Positions 26,129 to 36,259 of a DNA stretch of 64,000 bases are shown piece after piece (within the stretch, counting starts at the first letter, position 1; each line of letters begins with the position of its first letter). The notes beneath the pieces were generated by a model. The model did not search any database. It had not been told where the DNA came from and was given only the letters and a program-made list of their open reading frames with translations. Source of the stretch: Bartonella grahamii subsp. shimonis (GTDB lineage Bacteria; Pseudomonadota; Alphaproteobacteria; Rhizobiales; Rhizobiaceae); assembly GCF_036327415.1 (NCBI RefSeq), contig NZ_CP123961.1:62001-126000 (forward strand), written 5' to 3'. Position numbers and translations under genes: made by a program.

Positions 26129-26404
26129 ATGAATGAAAAAAAATTAAAAGCCTCAATAGAAAAAGTAAGTTTATTTGAACAAGCTTTACTATCAATGCGC
26201 TTGCAAAGGCTCGTCAATATACAAGACCTCTCAATTTATCTTGGAATGTCTATGACCTATATTAGAGAGCTTGTAAAAGCTGGTGTTTTCCCTAAACCAA
26301 TACAAGAAGGACGATACTTAAAATGGGATATCGTTGAAATTGACCGATATATTGAAAGCAAAAAAGCCGAAAGAGATTCCATAGAACTACCACCACTATC
26401 GTAA
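26129..26404 (+). CDS. Excisionase-like HTH protein
   Basis: 91 aa. A winged-helix signature follows the N-terminal helix: LVNIQDLSIYLGMSMTYIRE, then LVKAGVFPKPIQEGRYLKWD, the MerR/AlpA-type layout of excisionases. It lies 4 nt from the 3' end of the convergent integrase gene and closes the plus-strand block. It probably directs prophage excision. Confidence 0.75.
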   Translation: MNEKKLKASIEKVSLFEQALLSMRLQRLVNIQDLSIYLGMSMTYIRELVKAGVFPKPIQEGRYLKWDIVEIDRYIESKKAERDSIELPPLS

Positions 26405-26407
26405 CAA

Positions 26408-27580
26408 TCAACGCCCAGTCACAAAAGATGACCACTGATCTAAAAGAATACGACGCTGTTCTAAAAAGTCAGTTCTCATATAGGCTTTTGTGACTGAATT
26501 CCCCACTGAATGAGACAAAGTAAATTCCGCGATTTCAAATGGTGTTGATGTTGTCTCTGCTATCCAATCACGAAGACTAGATCTGAATCCGTGAGGTCGA
26601 TAAGCAATCCCTCTATCTTTCATAAATTTAGAAAGCGTCATATCAGATATAGGCTTTCCAGAATTTCCAACAAACAAAAATCCATTTTTTTCGATTCTTT
26701 TTGCTTTTTCAATGATAGCAATCGCTTCTTCTGTAAGCGGTACACGAAAATCAAAAACCTTTCCAACTATCCCCTTCATATTTTCTTTTGGAATTATCCA
26801 TATTGATTGATTAATCTCCTCCAACCGTATATGCCTAATGGGCATTGAACGAACCCCCGTTAAAATTAAAAGCTTTAAGGCTAAATTTGATACAATATTA
26901 TCATCTAAGGATTGATAAAATTCCGGAACTTCTTTCCATGGCATAGCCGGAATATTTTGAACATTTTGAATAAATTTTCCCAATAAAGCTTTTGCTTTTG
27001 GTACCAATTGCATATCCACATCTATGCCACGTGCTGCGGCATGTTTTATAGCAATATTCAAACGCGATAAAGCCTTGCTTGCTGTTTCGTTTTTGGTTTT
27101 CCAAATAGGAGATAAGCACTCTTTTATATCAATCTGCGTCAATTCAGTAATTGCTATATCTCCAAGCTTAGGAAAAACATGCAATGTAAGAGGTGTTAAC
27201 CACCTTGCGGCTGTTCCTTCATTCTTCAATTCACTTTTCTTGGCTTCAAAAGCGCTTAAAACAATTTCTCTTAAAGAAATACTATCAACCACCCGCCGTA
27301 ATTTTTCATTTTTCCTTTTACGAATCGGGTCAATACCTTGGTTTAAAAGATCACGGCAAGCTGTAGCCTTAAGCCTTGCTTCTTTCAAAGATACAATGCT
27401 ACAAGAGCCTAATCCCATTTCACGACGTTTTTTATTGAAATCAAATCGAAAAACCCAACGTCCTTGATTCTGTGCTGTCTTAATAAGCCATAGCCCAGCT
27501 CCATCCGCATATTTACCTTTAGGTAAATTTTTGACAGATAAGGCGGATAATCTATCACGTGTTCTTGTTTTCCTAATCAC
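26408..27580 (-). CDS. int: Tyrosine recombinase (phage integrase)
   Basis: 390 aa. It belongs to the P4-like integrase group with an N-terminal DUF4102 arm-binding region (GKYADGAGLWLIKTAQNQGR with VFRFDFNKKRREMGLGS). The catalytic domain shows Arg in ILTGVRSMPIRHIRL, HGFRSSLRDWIAETT, and the terminal LSHSVGNSVTKAYMRTDF with the nucleophilic Tyr. It sits 150 bp from tRNA-Leu on the same strand, so the tRNA is the probable attachment site. Confidence 0.9.
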   Translation of the reverse strand: MIRKTRTRDRLSALSVKNLPKGKYADGAGLWLIKTAQNQGRWVFRFDFNKKRREMGLGSCSIVSLKEARLKATACRDLLNQGIDPIRKRKNEKLRRVVDSISLREIVLSAFEAKKSELKNEGTAARWLTPLTLHVFPKLGDIAITELTQIDIKECLSPIWKTKNETASKALSRLNIAIKHAAARGIDVDMQLVPKAKALLGKFIQNVQNIPAMPWKEVPEFYQSLDDNIVSNLALKLLILTGVRSMPIRHIRLEEINQSIWIIPKENMKGIVGKVFDFRVPLTEEAIAIIEKAKRIEKNGFLFVGNSGKPISDMTLSKFMKDRGIAYRPHGFRSSLRDWIAETTSTPFEIAEFTLSHSVGNSVTKAYMRTDFLEQRRILLDQWSSFVTGR

Positions 27581-27730
27581 TTTTTAAACCACCTTTCAAA
27601 CCACCTTTTGAATTGCGCTTTTGACAGATTCATCGGATATCAAGGTCGTATATAAAAGACAATTAATTAAATAAAAACAACAAGATAAGATAAACAACAA
27701 CATCAAGTGATATTGTAGAAAACCCATAAC

Positions 27731-27815
27731 TGGTGCGGGTGGTCGGACTCGAACCGACACTCCTCTCGGAACCAGATTTTGAGTCTGGCGCGTCTACCAG
27801 TTCCACCACACCCGC
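27731..27815 (-). tRNA. tRNA-Leu(CAA)
   Basis: The minus strand folds into a class II tRNA: acceptor GCGGGTG with CACCCGC, D arm with GGTAGAC, anticodon stem CCAGA/TCTGG with loop CTCAAAA (anticodon CAA), a variable arm, T-loop GTTCGAGTCC and an encoded 3' CCA. The prophage lies on its 3' side, fitting integration into the tRNA 3' end; the far att copy is not in the window. Confidence 0.9.
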
Positions 27816-28037
27816 ACATTGCTATAAAAGACAGGACTATAAAAGATAGACTTGCCGATTATTCCTTTGCACTATATGAAGAAGCACAGATTCGTCAACA
27901 CCAGACTTCTCATTTTTTAAGAATTCATATCATTTTCTTATCTGTTTTTGGGAATATTTTCGTTTATTGAATTTCTCTACCGGATTTATAGCAATCTCAT
28001 TTGTAAAGTCTTTACCTCTTAAATTTATAAAAGCCTC

Positions 28038-28643
28038 ATGATATTAAACAAATTAAAGCTTTGGACGATTTCTTTAGCAAATCGGCGTACAGCACCACAC
28101 TGGCTTGGTTTCATTGCCTTTATTGAAAGTTCTGTTTTTCCAATTCCCATAGATGTTTTATATATTCCGATGCTGCTTATCCATCAAAAGCGAGTTTATC
28201 GCTATGCTTTTCTTGCAACTATCTGTTCTGTTTTGGGAGGAATTGCCGGTTGGTTTATCGGACATTTTGCCTATGATACCCTTGCCAAACCTATTTTAGA
28301 ACTTTACGGTAAGGTTGAAAGTTTTGAATCTCTGAAAAATAATGCAACTCTGCAATTTCTAATTGTTTTACTGATAACATCGGGTTTTTTACATCTTCCC
28401 CCCATCAAAATTGTCACAATTTTGGCCGGTGTCATGAGTGTACGTCTTGAACTTTTCATTCTTATTTGTATTTTTTCCCGAGGCGCTCGTTTTTATCTTC
28501 TCGCGTGGCTTATTAAACATTTTGGACAAAAAGCAATGAATTTTTTAGTACAGCATTTCAAATGGATTATTCTTATTGGTTGTGTTAGTCTCCCTTTAAT
28601 TTATGGGATTTTCATAGCTTTTTTAAACAAAAAGCTTTTATAA
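28038..28643 (+). CDS. DedA/YqaA-family membrane protein
   Basis: 201 aa with four or five hydrophobic segments. The DedA-type signature FIESSVFPIPIDVLYIPMLL lies at the front, followed by GGIAGWFIGHFAYD and the Gly/Arg-rich FSRGARFYLLAWLIKHFG loop. DedA proteins are lipid scramblases or transporters required for membrane integrity. It is a resident chromosomal gene just beyond the tRNA, with dsbB 12 nt downstream in the same direction. Confidence 0.75.
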   Translation: MILNKLKLWTISLANRRTAPHWLGFIAFIESSVFPIPIDVLYIPMLLIHQKRVYRYAFLATICSVLGGIAGWFIGHFAYDTLAKPILELYGKVESFESLKNNATLQFLIVLLITSGFLHLPPIKIVTILAGVMSVRLELFILICIFSRGARFYLLAWLIKHFGQKAMNFLVQHFKWIILIGCVSLPLIYGIFIAFLNKKLL

Positions 28644-28655
28644 GGAACAGACTTA

Positions 28656-29228
28656 ATGGCATGCGTTTTGTCTTCTCACCCACTTTTACACAAGCACCTT
28701 CATCTTGAACCCAGCAGAAAAGAACAAAGTTTATGGGCTTTTTTTCTCGCTTTTTGCTTGTCCGCCACAATAGGTCTTGCCCTTTGTTTTGAATATTTTG
28801 GAGGGTATCTTCCTTGCGATTTATGTCTCATAGAGCGTTTTCCCTATTATGGTGCCATACCATTTTTGCTCTTAGCAGGTTTTGGGGCATGGTTTTCCCG
28901 CATATCTGCTTGGATACAACTTTTATTTTTGTGTGTTTTTGTCTTAATGTGCATCAGCCTTGTTTTAGCCATTTATCATGTAGGTATTGAATATGGCTTT
29001 TGGGCAGCCCCCCTCAGTTGTGGTTTAAGTGCCGTGAGAAAAACCTCAGACATTAACCAACTGCTAAACCAATTAAACAACATTCATCCCCCTTCTTGTT
29101 CTGAAGCATCCATGCGCTTTCTTTTTCTTTCATTTGCCGGTTGGAATGTCGTTGCAAGCCTATTTTTCACACTTATGAGCCTCTATATTACTTCAAAAGG
29201 CATTCTTTCAGTTCATAAAAAACCATAA
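28656..29228 (+). CDS. dsbB: Disulfide bond formation protein DsbB
   Basis: 190 aa with four hydrophobic segments. The first catalytic pair is in YLPCDLCLIERFPYY, followed by SLVLAIYHVGIEYGFWAAPL and the second pair around SCGL and PPSCSEA. DsbB reoxidises periplasmic DsbA and passes electrons to quinones. It is adjacent to the DedA-like gene on the same strand. Length is typical for alphaproteobacterial DsbB. Confidence 0.8.
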   Translation: MACVLSSHPLLHKHLHLEPSRKEQSLWAFFLAFCLSATIGLALCFEYFGGYLPCDLCLIERFPYYGAIPFLLLAGFGAWFSRISAWIQLLFLCVFVLMCISLVLAIYHVGIEYGFWAAPLSCGLSAVRKTSDINQLLNQLNNIHPPSCSEASMRFLFLSFAGWNVVASLFFTLMSLYITSKGILSVHKKP

Positions 29229-31097
29229 CTTAAAAACACCTATACTCTTTCGAAAAAAGACATACCTCTTCTTACACCCCAGCGTAAATACGAAAGCAAA
29301 ATTCTCCTTCTCCAAGCCATAGAGTCATACTACAAGGGTGTTTCAGCAGAGCATACACTTTAAGAAGCTATAAAAAAGCACCCCTTTTGAAACAAAGCAG
29401 TGCACATTTACATCCATGGGTTTTCATCTTTTAAAACGCCTCCCTTGAATAACCAACGTCCAAAAACAATGAAAGAAAATTCTCCTTTTCTCCTATTTCT
29501 TCTCAACCTTCCAAAACCCGTGACTTTATCAATTCAGTACTTTACACTTAGAGCAACAAACTTGTTCTAAGAGCTCGCATCTTTCTCCCCTCATTTAAAG
29601 TGTAAATCGCTCTCCCCTCTCATATCACCTTAGAACACACAAATTATATGCCTCCCCAGAATTATTCCATATGATGACAACCAAGACCCCAAAACTCTTC
29701 TTAACCAATGATCAAATTGACTTCCTCCTCGCTCTTTTAAAAAACGAAGATTCCTAACCAATGTCGATTTCTCAAGAGTTAGAATTTTAGTGGCTTTCCC
29801 CCACTGGTGTGAAGTCACTGATACATAATTTACTTAAATCTAAGGTTCAACAAATTTAAGAATATTCACCACACACTGAAAAAATATATCAAAAAAGCTT
29901 TGCTTTATATGACCTCACCTCAAATAATCGTATTTTACAAGATAACAAAGAAAATTCTTTAATAAACCAGAAATCAACACCCAACCGATTTCTATCTCTT
30001 TACCAATAACAATTGTTTATTACCCTAACCACATTATTTCACCGGTCACACGACCTAACACAGCTTTTGCAGATAGACCTTTCTTCCTCTTCTCCTAAAA
30101 ACGATCTATGTTAAGCTATTTTGGAATTTACCGCTGAATTGCTTATGCTTGCGCTTTGAATCCCTTTTCTCACCATATAAAAGGTAGATAAAAAAATAAT
30201 TCCGTTTATCAGCTTTATTTTAAAACACACCTATTTTTTACAGGATGCGTTCTCCTTATCTATCAGCCCTATCGCATTCAATACACTTGTCGTTTCTAAA
30301 CACGAACAACCAAGCATCAGAGTGGAGCAATAGACATCCATCACTTTCATTGGCACTTGCATTGACAAGAGATAAACAAAAGTATTGATCATCACACACG
30401 GAGCAAAAATCTATAGCGACTACGCCATAGACTTTCGCCACACACGGGGCATGCTTAGAGCATATTTATGATGAGATAATCATTTATGATATCCTTTTTG
30501 TTGCGCCACAGAACGGGTTTTGCTAACGAGTTTTACTATTGTACAAATTTCTTAAGAAAAACTCTCACCCGCTCATAGATAGCAAGATTTCTTTATGGAG
30601 AGAGCGTATGGCGTTCAGTTTTGACCTTTTCCATAACAATGATAAGTTCAAACTTTAACCAACACGATAATACGCCTACTCTAAACGATTTACGCACTAC
30701 CTCATCCGTAACAGGCTGCTCCAATATCGGTGTATTTATCGGTGCACTTACTTGAGAATTTTTTGCACTTCCACGCACCGTAAAAAAAGAAAATATTTTT
30801 CTCATGTTGCATTCCATTTAAATTGATCTTGATTTTAAAAGTGCCCAAAAAAATCAAACAAAAATAGAGAGGTAAGTTACGAAAACTACAGGGTAAATTT
30901 TACTGCCCAACAACGTCTATTTTTCCCCGTCTGAACAGTCATTGAAACATTACAAAAATTATTTTCATTGAAAAACAATTACTTATAATCTAGGGAAGAA
31001 AAGTAAAAATCTCCCCCAGAAAAAGAGATTACCTTCAAAATTATCAAAAAAAGCAGCACAATTTTAGTGATCTTTTTATTTTTTTCTTTTGATAAAA
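29229..31097. other. Long gene-poor stretch
   Basis: About 1.9 kb without a convincing gene. Short frames occur, including a minus-strand frame from 30804 to 30593 that starts MRKIFSFFTVRGSAKNSQVS and a 61-codon minus frame at 30441-30256, but neither has a recognisable domain or clear ribosome-binding site. The region is probably a graveyard of decayed genes. Confidence 0.5.
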
Positions 31098-31742
31098 TTA
31101 ATTGGCAGGTGTCTTAGGAGCCCCTCCGGTAGGTTCCCAATTCGCAACAGCCGCTAATTCCTCAATAACATCCTTTTTTAACTTACCATTTTTCTTATTG
31201 TGTAAATCATATTGATCAGCATTCTGTTGCAACCATTTTGCAAGCGTTCCTTTAACAGTTTTACCACCCTCAGCCTCTCTCACCGCTTCCCATGCTGCAA
31301 CCACCGCCGCAAGCTTTGGAGCATAACGTGGATGCGTTGGATCTTGAAACGCATATTTTTGGTCCTTAGTCTCAGCAGCAGCATCCTCAGGGAAAAAAAA
31401 GGAAAATCGTTTATTACGCAATAAAAGCCATTCTTTTAAATCTTCAACGAGAACATATGAGGAATCCGCATTTATAAAATCCAAAAAATTATAGTACGAC
31501 CATTCTATCTTTAATCGATTGCTTTTTCCTGCTTGAACGATAGCATGATAGGCTGCACGGAAATTAGCAGTTTTCTCTGATGATACGCGACGGTTACTTT
31601 CGTAAATATCACCTTTTTCTGGTTCTATTTTGTTGACAAACCAATACTTTCCTGGATTCAATCCGGCTATTAACAATGCGGCCTGTGATATTGTGAGTTT
31701 TTCAGAAAGTTGCCATAATTTCAAACCATCACTATTTTCCAT
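31098..31742 (-). CDS. Hypothetical protein, conserved-looking
   Basis: 214 aa, intact. The N-terminus has a short HTH-like pattern (KLWQLSEKLTISQAALLIAG). The middle is helix-rich, and the C-terminal part includes AAVVAAWEAVREAEGGKTVK and GTLAKWLQQNADQYDLHNK, which resembles phage or plasmid host-range proteins carrying an Ala-rich helix followed by a basic region. It stands alone in a gene-poor region. The family was not identified. Confidence 0.5.
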   Translation of the reverse strand: MENSDGLKLWQLSEKLTISQAALLIAGLNPGKYWFVNKIEPEKGDIYESNRRVSSEKTANFRAAYHAIVQAGKSNRLKIEWSYYNFLDFINADSSYVLVEDLKEWLLLRNKRFSFFFPEDAAAETKDQKYAFQDPTHPRYAPKLAAVVAAWEAVREAEGGKTVKGTLAKWLQQNADQYDLHNKKNGKLKKDVIEELAAVANWEPTGGAPKTPAN

Positions 31743-32782
31743 AAAGTTCCTCTTTTTTCTACGAAACTTAATTCTTTTTTAAAAACATCAAAAACGTTTG
31801 TTAACGCGTAGAGATTATGCACTTCTCACATTTCAACTCATACTTTAAATAAAAATACAGCACCCACACCCCTGCTTGTGATACACAAGAAAATGATTTG
31901 AATTGATTTAAGATAAGAAGTTTTGAAATGAGAGAATCCTACTGAATTTTGGGCTTTCATGCAAGATATCAGACAAGTTACAAGGCGATAAATGCCTCTT
32001 CATAAAGCATAAATTTTTATGCGTGATCTCAAACAGTTTGATATGATAATATCTCTCTCATTTACACACCCCCACCCTTAAACCTGCCCCTGCAATCCCA
32101 GCACAAAAGATAATTCGTTACACGCTAAAAATCCACCTAAATGCAAAAGCTGTAACAACGCTAAATGCGCGTAAATATCATAAGAATACTGTCTTATACC
32201 TCCACAAGTGGGATCGAGTGGCGTAAAACTGTACAATAAAATACCATGCCTATAATGAACCGTGCTAAAGGCTGTCGCAACACTGGGAGCTAAGGTATAT
32301 GATTAAGGTGTATGATGATGTCGGCTTGCTCCTTTATGAAGCGTAAAGAGAAGAAGACTCAATGGAGTTTATATTATTTCATGAAAATTTTGTCGCTCTA
32401 CCCTTCTATACTCTTCACAGGGCCCCCCTCGCGAAATGGGCTTTTGTCCCTTGAAAAAGGTCTCCTTTAAAAGAATCATTTCAAATTTCAAGAGCTGTTA
32501 CAGACTTTTGAACGAGTAAAATGAATGATGGCGCCAGCTTATTCCTTTCCCTATACCTCCTAGCACAATACATTGAAACACTTCACTGGAACGCCCCTTT
32601 AACAAAATAAAGCACATTGTCTCTTAATTTTTTCACGCAATCATTTCTTTCATGTAACCATTCTTCTTAATAAATCTCCTTTGCTTTCTTGACTTCCCAG
32701 CATTCTTTTTTCTCAGTGCAACCTTTTTGCAATTTGTCAGTTTTTAACTTTTAGATTGACTTTCGGTTTATTTTTCTTATGT
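31743..32782. other. Gene-poor stretch with a degenerate repeat
   Basis: No gene supported. A segment around 32222-32360 resembles a segment at 36415-36560 (shared pieces such as AAAACTGTACAA, ATGAACC and CTTGCTC in the same order), so both may be remnants of one gene family. Promoter-like TTGACT (32756) and an iron-response box lie at its right end. Confidence 0.45.
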
Positions 32783-32799
32783 TTTAGAATTATTCTAAA
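32783..32799 (+). promoter_or_regulatory. Iron control element (ICE, Irr box) upstream of mbfA
   Basis: Perfect TTTAGAA-N3-TTCTAAA palindrome, the known consensus for Irr in rhizobia and relatives, 18 bp before the mbfA start codon. Irr represses mbfA under low iron in related bacteria. It overlaps the likely -10 region of a promoter with TTGACT at 32756. Confidence 0.8.
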
Positions 32800-32816
32800 G
32801 TGCAAAGGAACAGAAA

Positions 32817-33626
32817 ATGTTGAATTTGTTTTTTTCATTTGTACAACATAAAGCTTTGTTCTTTCGTTCAGCACAAAAGAGGATACTTCAAGCACTCAAA
32901 GTAAAAGAGCAACATGCAGCACTCTATTTAAAATATGCAAAAGCTCTAGAACCTTATTCCCCTAAGGAAGCCGCGGTTTTTACCGCCATGGGGCTTCAAG
33001 AGCTTGAAAATTATAAGCAACTTTTGTGTCTTTCTTGCCATAATCGTGCAAACACTATCGGTTCACTATGTGACCGCACTTCTCTTGTAAAAAACAAAAG
33101 CCGCCCTCCCTCCCAAAAAACAACAGCTGCCAATCACACCATAAAAAAACCTTCGAAAACGCAAAGACAAACACTTTTGACTTGGATTCAACCAGGTCTT
33201 GCAGGATTAATGGATGGCTCTGTCTCCACCCTTGCCCCCATTTTTGCAGCAGCTTTTGCCACGGGAGATACGCATCAAACTTTTTTGATAGGGCTCTCTG
33301 CTTCAATTGGTGCGGGACTTTCGATGGGTTTCACAGAAGCAGCCCATGATGATGGCAAATTATCAGGGCGTGGTTCGCCATTAAAAAGAGGTCTTGCCAG
33401 CGGCATTATGACAACATTAGGAGGATTAGGCCATACTCTTCCCTATTTGATCAACTCTTTTTATGTAGCGACAATTATTGCCTTTATCATTGTTTTTTTC
33501 GAACTAGGCGCCATCGTTTGGATCCAGAACAAATTCATGTCAACTCCCTTTTGGCGCGCCTCTTTACAGGTCATCATTGGTGGTGCTCTGGTTTTTGCCA
33601 CGGGTATTCTTATCGGTAGTATCTAA
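32817..33626 (+). CDS. mbfA: Membrane-bound ferritin-like/VIT iron exporter
   Basis: 269 aa. The N-terminal part (KVKEQHAALYLKYAKALEPY, then FTAMGLQELENYKQ) is a shortened ferritin-like segment. The C-terminal VIT-like membrane domain starts near residue 121: LTWIQPGLAGLMDGSVSTLA, PIFAAAFATGDTHQTFLIGL, then GLSMGFTEAAHDD and four more hydrophobic segments. In related bacteria MbfA exports iron and protects against peroxide. The ICE box and gene order agree. Its 3' third is duplicated just downstream. Confidence 0.75.
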   Translation: MLNLFFSFVQHKALFFRSAQKRILQALKVKEQHAALYLKYAKALEPYSPKEAAVFTAMGLQELENYKQLLCLSCHNRANTIGSLCDRTSLVKNKSRPPSQKTTAANHTIKKPSKTQRQTLLTWIQPGLAGLMDGSVSTLAPIFAAAFATGDTHQTFLIGLSASIGAGLSMGFTEAAHDDGKLSGRGSPLKRGLASGIMTTLGGLGHTLPYLINSFYVATIIAFIIVFFELGAIVWIQNKFMSTPFWRASLQVIIGGALVFATGILIGSI

Positions 33627-34006
33627 AAATCTTATCCGTAAACATAATTTAGATCTCAAATAAGCGCACTTCCCTAAGCATAGGCCATCATTGATAAAGA
33701 GGTCTTGCCAGCGGCATTATGACAACATTAGGAGGATTAGGCCATACTCTTCCCTATTTGATCAACTCTTTTTATGTAGCGACAATTATTGCCTTTATCA
33801 TTGTTTTTTTCGAACTAGGCGCCATCGTTTGGATCCAGAACAAATTCATGTCAACTCCCTTTTGGCGCGCCTCTTTACAGGTCATCATTGGTGGTGCTCT
33901 GGTTTTTGCCACGGGTATTCTTATCGGTAGTATCTAAAAATCTTATCCGTAAACATAATTTAGATCTCAAATAAGCGCACTTCCCTAAGCATAGGCCATC
34001 ATTGAT
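33385..34006. repeat. 311-bp tandem duplication of the mbfA 3' end
   Basis: 33385-33695 is repeated directly as 33696-34006 with no difference visible by eye. The unit covers the last 242 bp of mbfA and the following spacer. The second copy leaves a promoterless C-terminal frame, including GGLGHTLPYLINSFYVATII, that is not a functional gene. The near identity indicates a recent event. Confidence 0.85.
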
Positions 34007-34241
34007 GATGCCATTATTGAAAAATGCTATTGATGGTGCTAGATGGTGTTTTTGGAATATTCTAGATCAGCAAGGTCTGGGGACAACCTGTATCAACAAA
34101 CCTTTATCGACTTGGTTTTATGGATATCTTTTGTTAAAGTGTCGTTTTTCTAAACCTCATATTTTGGAAATACCTTGATCATGTCGCATACTGAAACCAA
34201 CGCCCCTCTAAACAACCATCCAATCTCTTCTCAATCTTCAC

Positions 34242-34709
34242 ATGCCCAGACTTTATTTGTCCAGCGTCTTGCACGGAGAAGGTTTAGAGCTTCCTCACTA
34301 TGCAACGGCTGGTTCTGCGGGTCTTGATCTACGTGCTGCCATTGGAGAAGAAGAAACGCTTGTTCTTGCCCCTGGGCAGCGTGCACTTATTCCAACAGGT
34401 CTCATTTTTCATTTATCTCTTGGGTTTGAAGCACAAATCCGTCCACGCTCTGGCTTAGCCTTAAAGTACGGCATCACATGTCTTAACACCCCAGGAACGA
34501 TTGATAGTGATTACCGTGGTGAAGTCAAAGTTCTTCTTATCAATTTGGGCCAAGAAGACTTTTCCATCCAACGGGGAATGCGTATTGCCCAAACAGTCAT
34601 CGCCCCCGTAACCCAAGTCAATGTTTGCGCCATTGAACCAGAGCAAACTACCCAAAGCCATAACGAGAGCCGTGGAACAGGAGGTTTTGGTTCAACGGGG
34701 CATACTTAA
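34242..34709 (+). CDS. dut: dUTPase with altered N-terminus (array copy 1)
   Basis: 155 aa from ATG 34242. All five dUTPase motifs are kept: [39 protein letters not shown] and [10 protein letters not shown]. The ancestral start is probably ATG 34181, which opens [20 protein letters not shown] but is put out of frame by a 2-bp deletion (CTTGCACGG here, CTTGCACACGG in the other copies). Translation from the internal ATG 34242 restores the catalytic core, though no clear ribosome-binding site is seen. It converts dUTP to dUMP. Confidence 0.7.
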   Translation: MPRLYLSSVLHGEGLELPHYATAGSAGLDLRAAIGEEETLVLAPGQRALIPTGLIFHLSLGFEAQIRPRSGLALKYGITCLNTPGTIDSDYRGEVKVLLINLGQEDFSIQRGMRIAQTVIAPVTQVNVCAIEPEQTTQSHNESRGTGGFGSTGHT

Positions 34710-34839
34710 AAAGCTCTAAAACAATTGCTACTCTCAAAATAACACACGCTTATTCTAACCGCTCTTTCACTGGAAGTCCTTTGGGCTTTTAAAGTGTAAA
34801 AGAAACGCGCATTTATTCTTGAAGCTCTTTCACTAAAAG

Positions 34840-35348
34840 CCCCTCCAAACAATCATCCAGTCTCTTCTCAATCTTCACATGCCCAGACTTTATTTGTTCA
34901 GCGTCTTGCACACGGAGAAGGTTTAGAGCTTCCTCACTACGCAACGGCTGGTTCTGCGGGTCTTGGATCTACGTGCTGCCATTGGAGAAGAAGAAACGCT
35001 TGTTCTTGCCCCTGGGCAGCGTGCACTTATTCCAACAGGTCTCATTTTTCATTTATCTCTTGGGTTTGAAGCACAAATCCGTCCACGCTCTGGCTTAGCC
35101 TTAAAGTACACCATCACATGTCTTAACACCCCAGGAACGATTGAGTGTGATTATCCGGAAGTGAAGTCAAAGTTCTTCTTATCAATTTGGGCCAAGAAGA
35201 CTTTTCCATCCAACGGGGAATGCGTATTGCCCAAACAGTCATCGCCCCCGTAACCCAAGTCAATGTTTGCGCCATTGAACCAGAGCAAACTACCCAAAGC
35301 CATAAAGAGAGCCGTGGAACAGGAGGTTTTGGTTCAACGGGGCATACT
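34840..35348 (+). pseudogene. dut: dut array copy 2, disrupted
   Basis: A near-identical copy of the dut unit, about 637 bp from copy 1. It has an extra G at CTTGGATC that shifts the frame, and motif 3 is altered ([12 protein letters not shown] instead of [11 protein letters not shown]). It is not expected to make active dUTPase. Confidence 0.75.
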
Positions 35349-35479
35349 TAAAAAGCTCTAAAACAATTGCTACTCTCAAAATAACACACGCTTATTCTAA
35401 CCGCTCTTTCACTGGAAGTCCTTTGGGCTTTTAAAGTGTAAAAGAAACGCGCATTTATTCTTGAAGCTCTTTCACTAAA

Positions 35480-35990
35480 AGCCCCTCCAAACAATCATCC
35501 AGTCTCTTCTCAATCTTCACATGCCCAGACTTTATTTGTCCAGCGTCTTGCACACGGAGAAGGTTTAGAGCTTCCTCACTATGCAACGGCTGGTTCTGCG
35601 GGTCTTGATCTACGTGCTGCCATTGGAGAAGAAGAAACGCTTGTTCTTGCCCCTGGGCAGCGTGCACTTATTCCAACAGGTCTCATTTTTCATTTATCTC
35701 TTGGGTTTGAAGCACAAATCCGTCCACGCTCTGGCTTAGCCTTAAAGTACACCATCACATGTCTTAACACCCCAGGAACGATTGAGTGTGATTATCCGGA
35801 AGTGAAGTCAAAGTTCTTCTTATCAATTTGGGCCAAGAAGACTTTTCCATCCAACGGGGAATGCGTATTGCCCAAACAGTCATCGCCCCCGTAACCCAAG
35901 TCAATGTTTGCGCCATTGAACCAGAGCAAACTACCCAAAGCCATAAAGAGAGCCGTGGAACAGGAGGTTTTGGTTCAACGGGGCATACTT
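35480..35990 (+). pseudogene. dut: dut array copy 3, disrupted
   Basis: Copy spaced 642 bp after copy 2. The N-terminal frame is intact (including CTTGCACACGG and CTTGATC), but it shares the altered motif 3 and its frameshift (GTGTGATTATCCGGAAGTG). Copies 2 and 3 thus duplicated after the motif-3 lesion arose. Confidence 0.75.
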
Positions 35991-36109
35991 AAAAAGCTCT
36001 AAAACAATTGCTACTCTCAAAATAACACACGCTTATTCTAACCGCTCTTTCACTGGAAGTCCTTTGGGCTTTTAAAGTGTAAAAGAAACGCGCATTTATT
36101 CTTGAAGCT

Positions 36110-36255
36110 CTTTCACTAAAAGCCCCTCCAAACAATCATCCAGTCTCTTCTCAATCTTCACATGCCCAGACTTTATTTGTTCAGCGTCTTGCACACGGAA
36201 AAGGTTTAGAGCTTCCTCACTACGCGACAACGGGTTCTGCTGATCTTGGATTGAC
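36110..36255 (+). pseudogene. dut: dut array copy 4, truncated
   Basis: Only the first part of the unit is present (TCTCTTCTCA at 36144 to about 36255); the sequence diverges after CTGATCTTGGATT. It marks the right end of the array and its breakpoint. Confidence 0.7.
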
Positions 36256-36259
36256 AAGC

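Noticed and set aside
27731..27815. Second attachment-site copy within the window
   Set aside because: I found no repeat of the tRNA-Leu 3' end elsewhere in the window; the other prophage end lies beyond position 1.
33719..33937. Small membrane protein gene after mbfA
   Set aside because: It is the second copy of the 311-bp duplication, lacking a start region and promoter.
35455..35667. Minus-strand frame in the dut array
   Set aside because: Antisense to dut copy 3 with no independent features.
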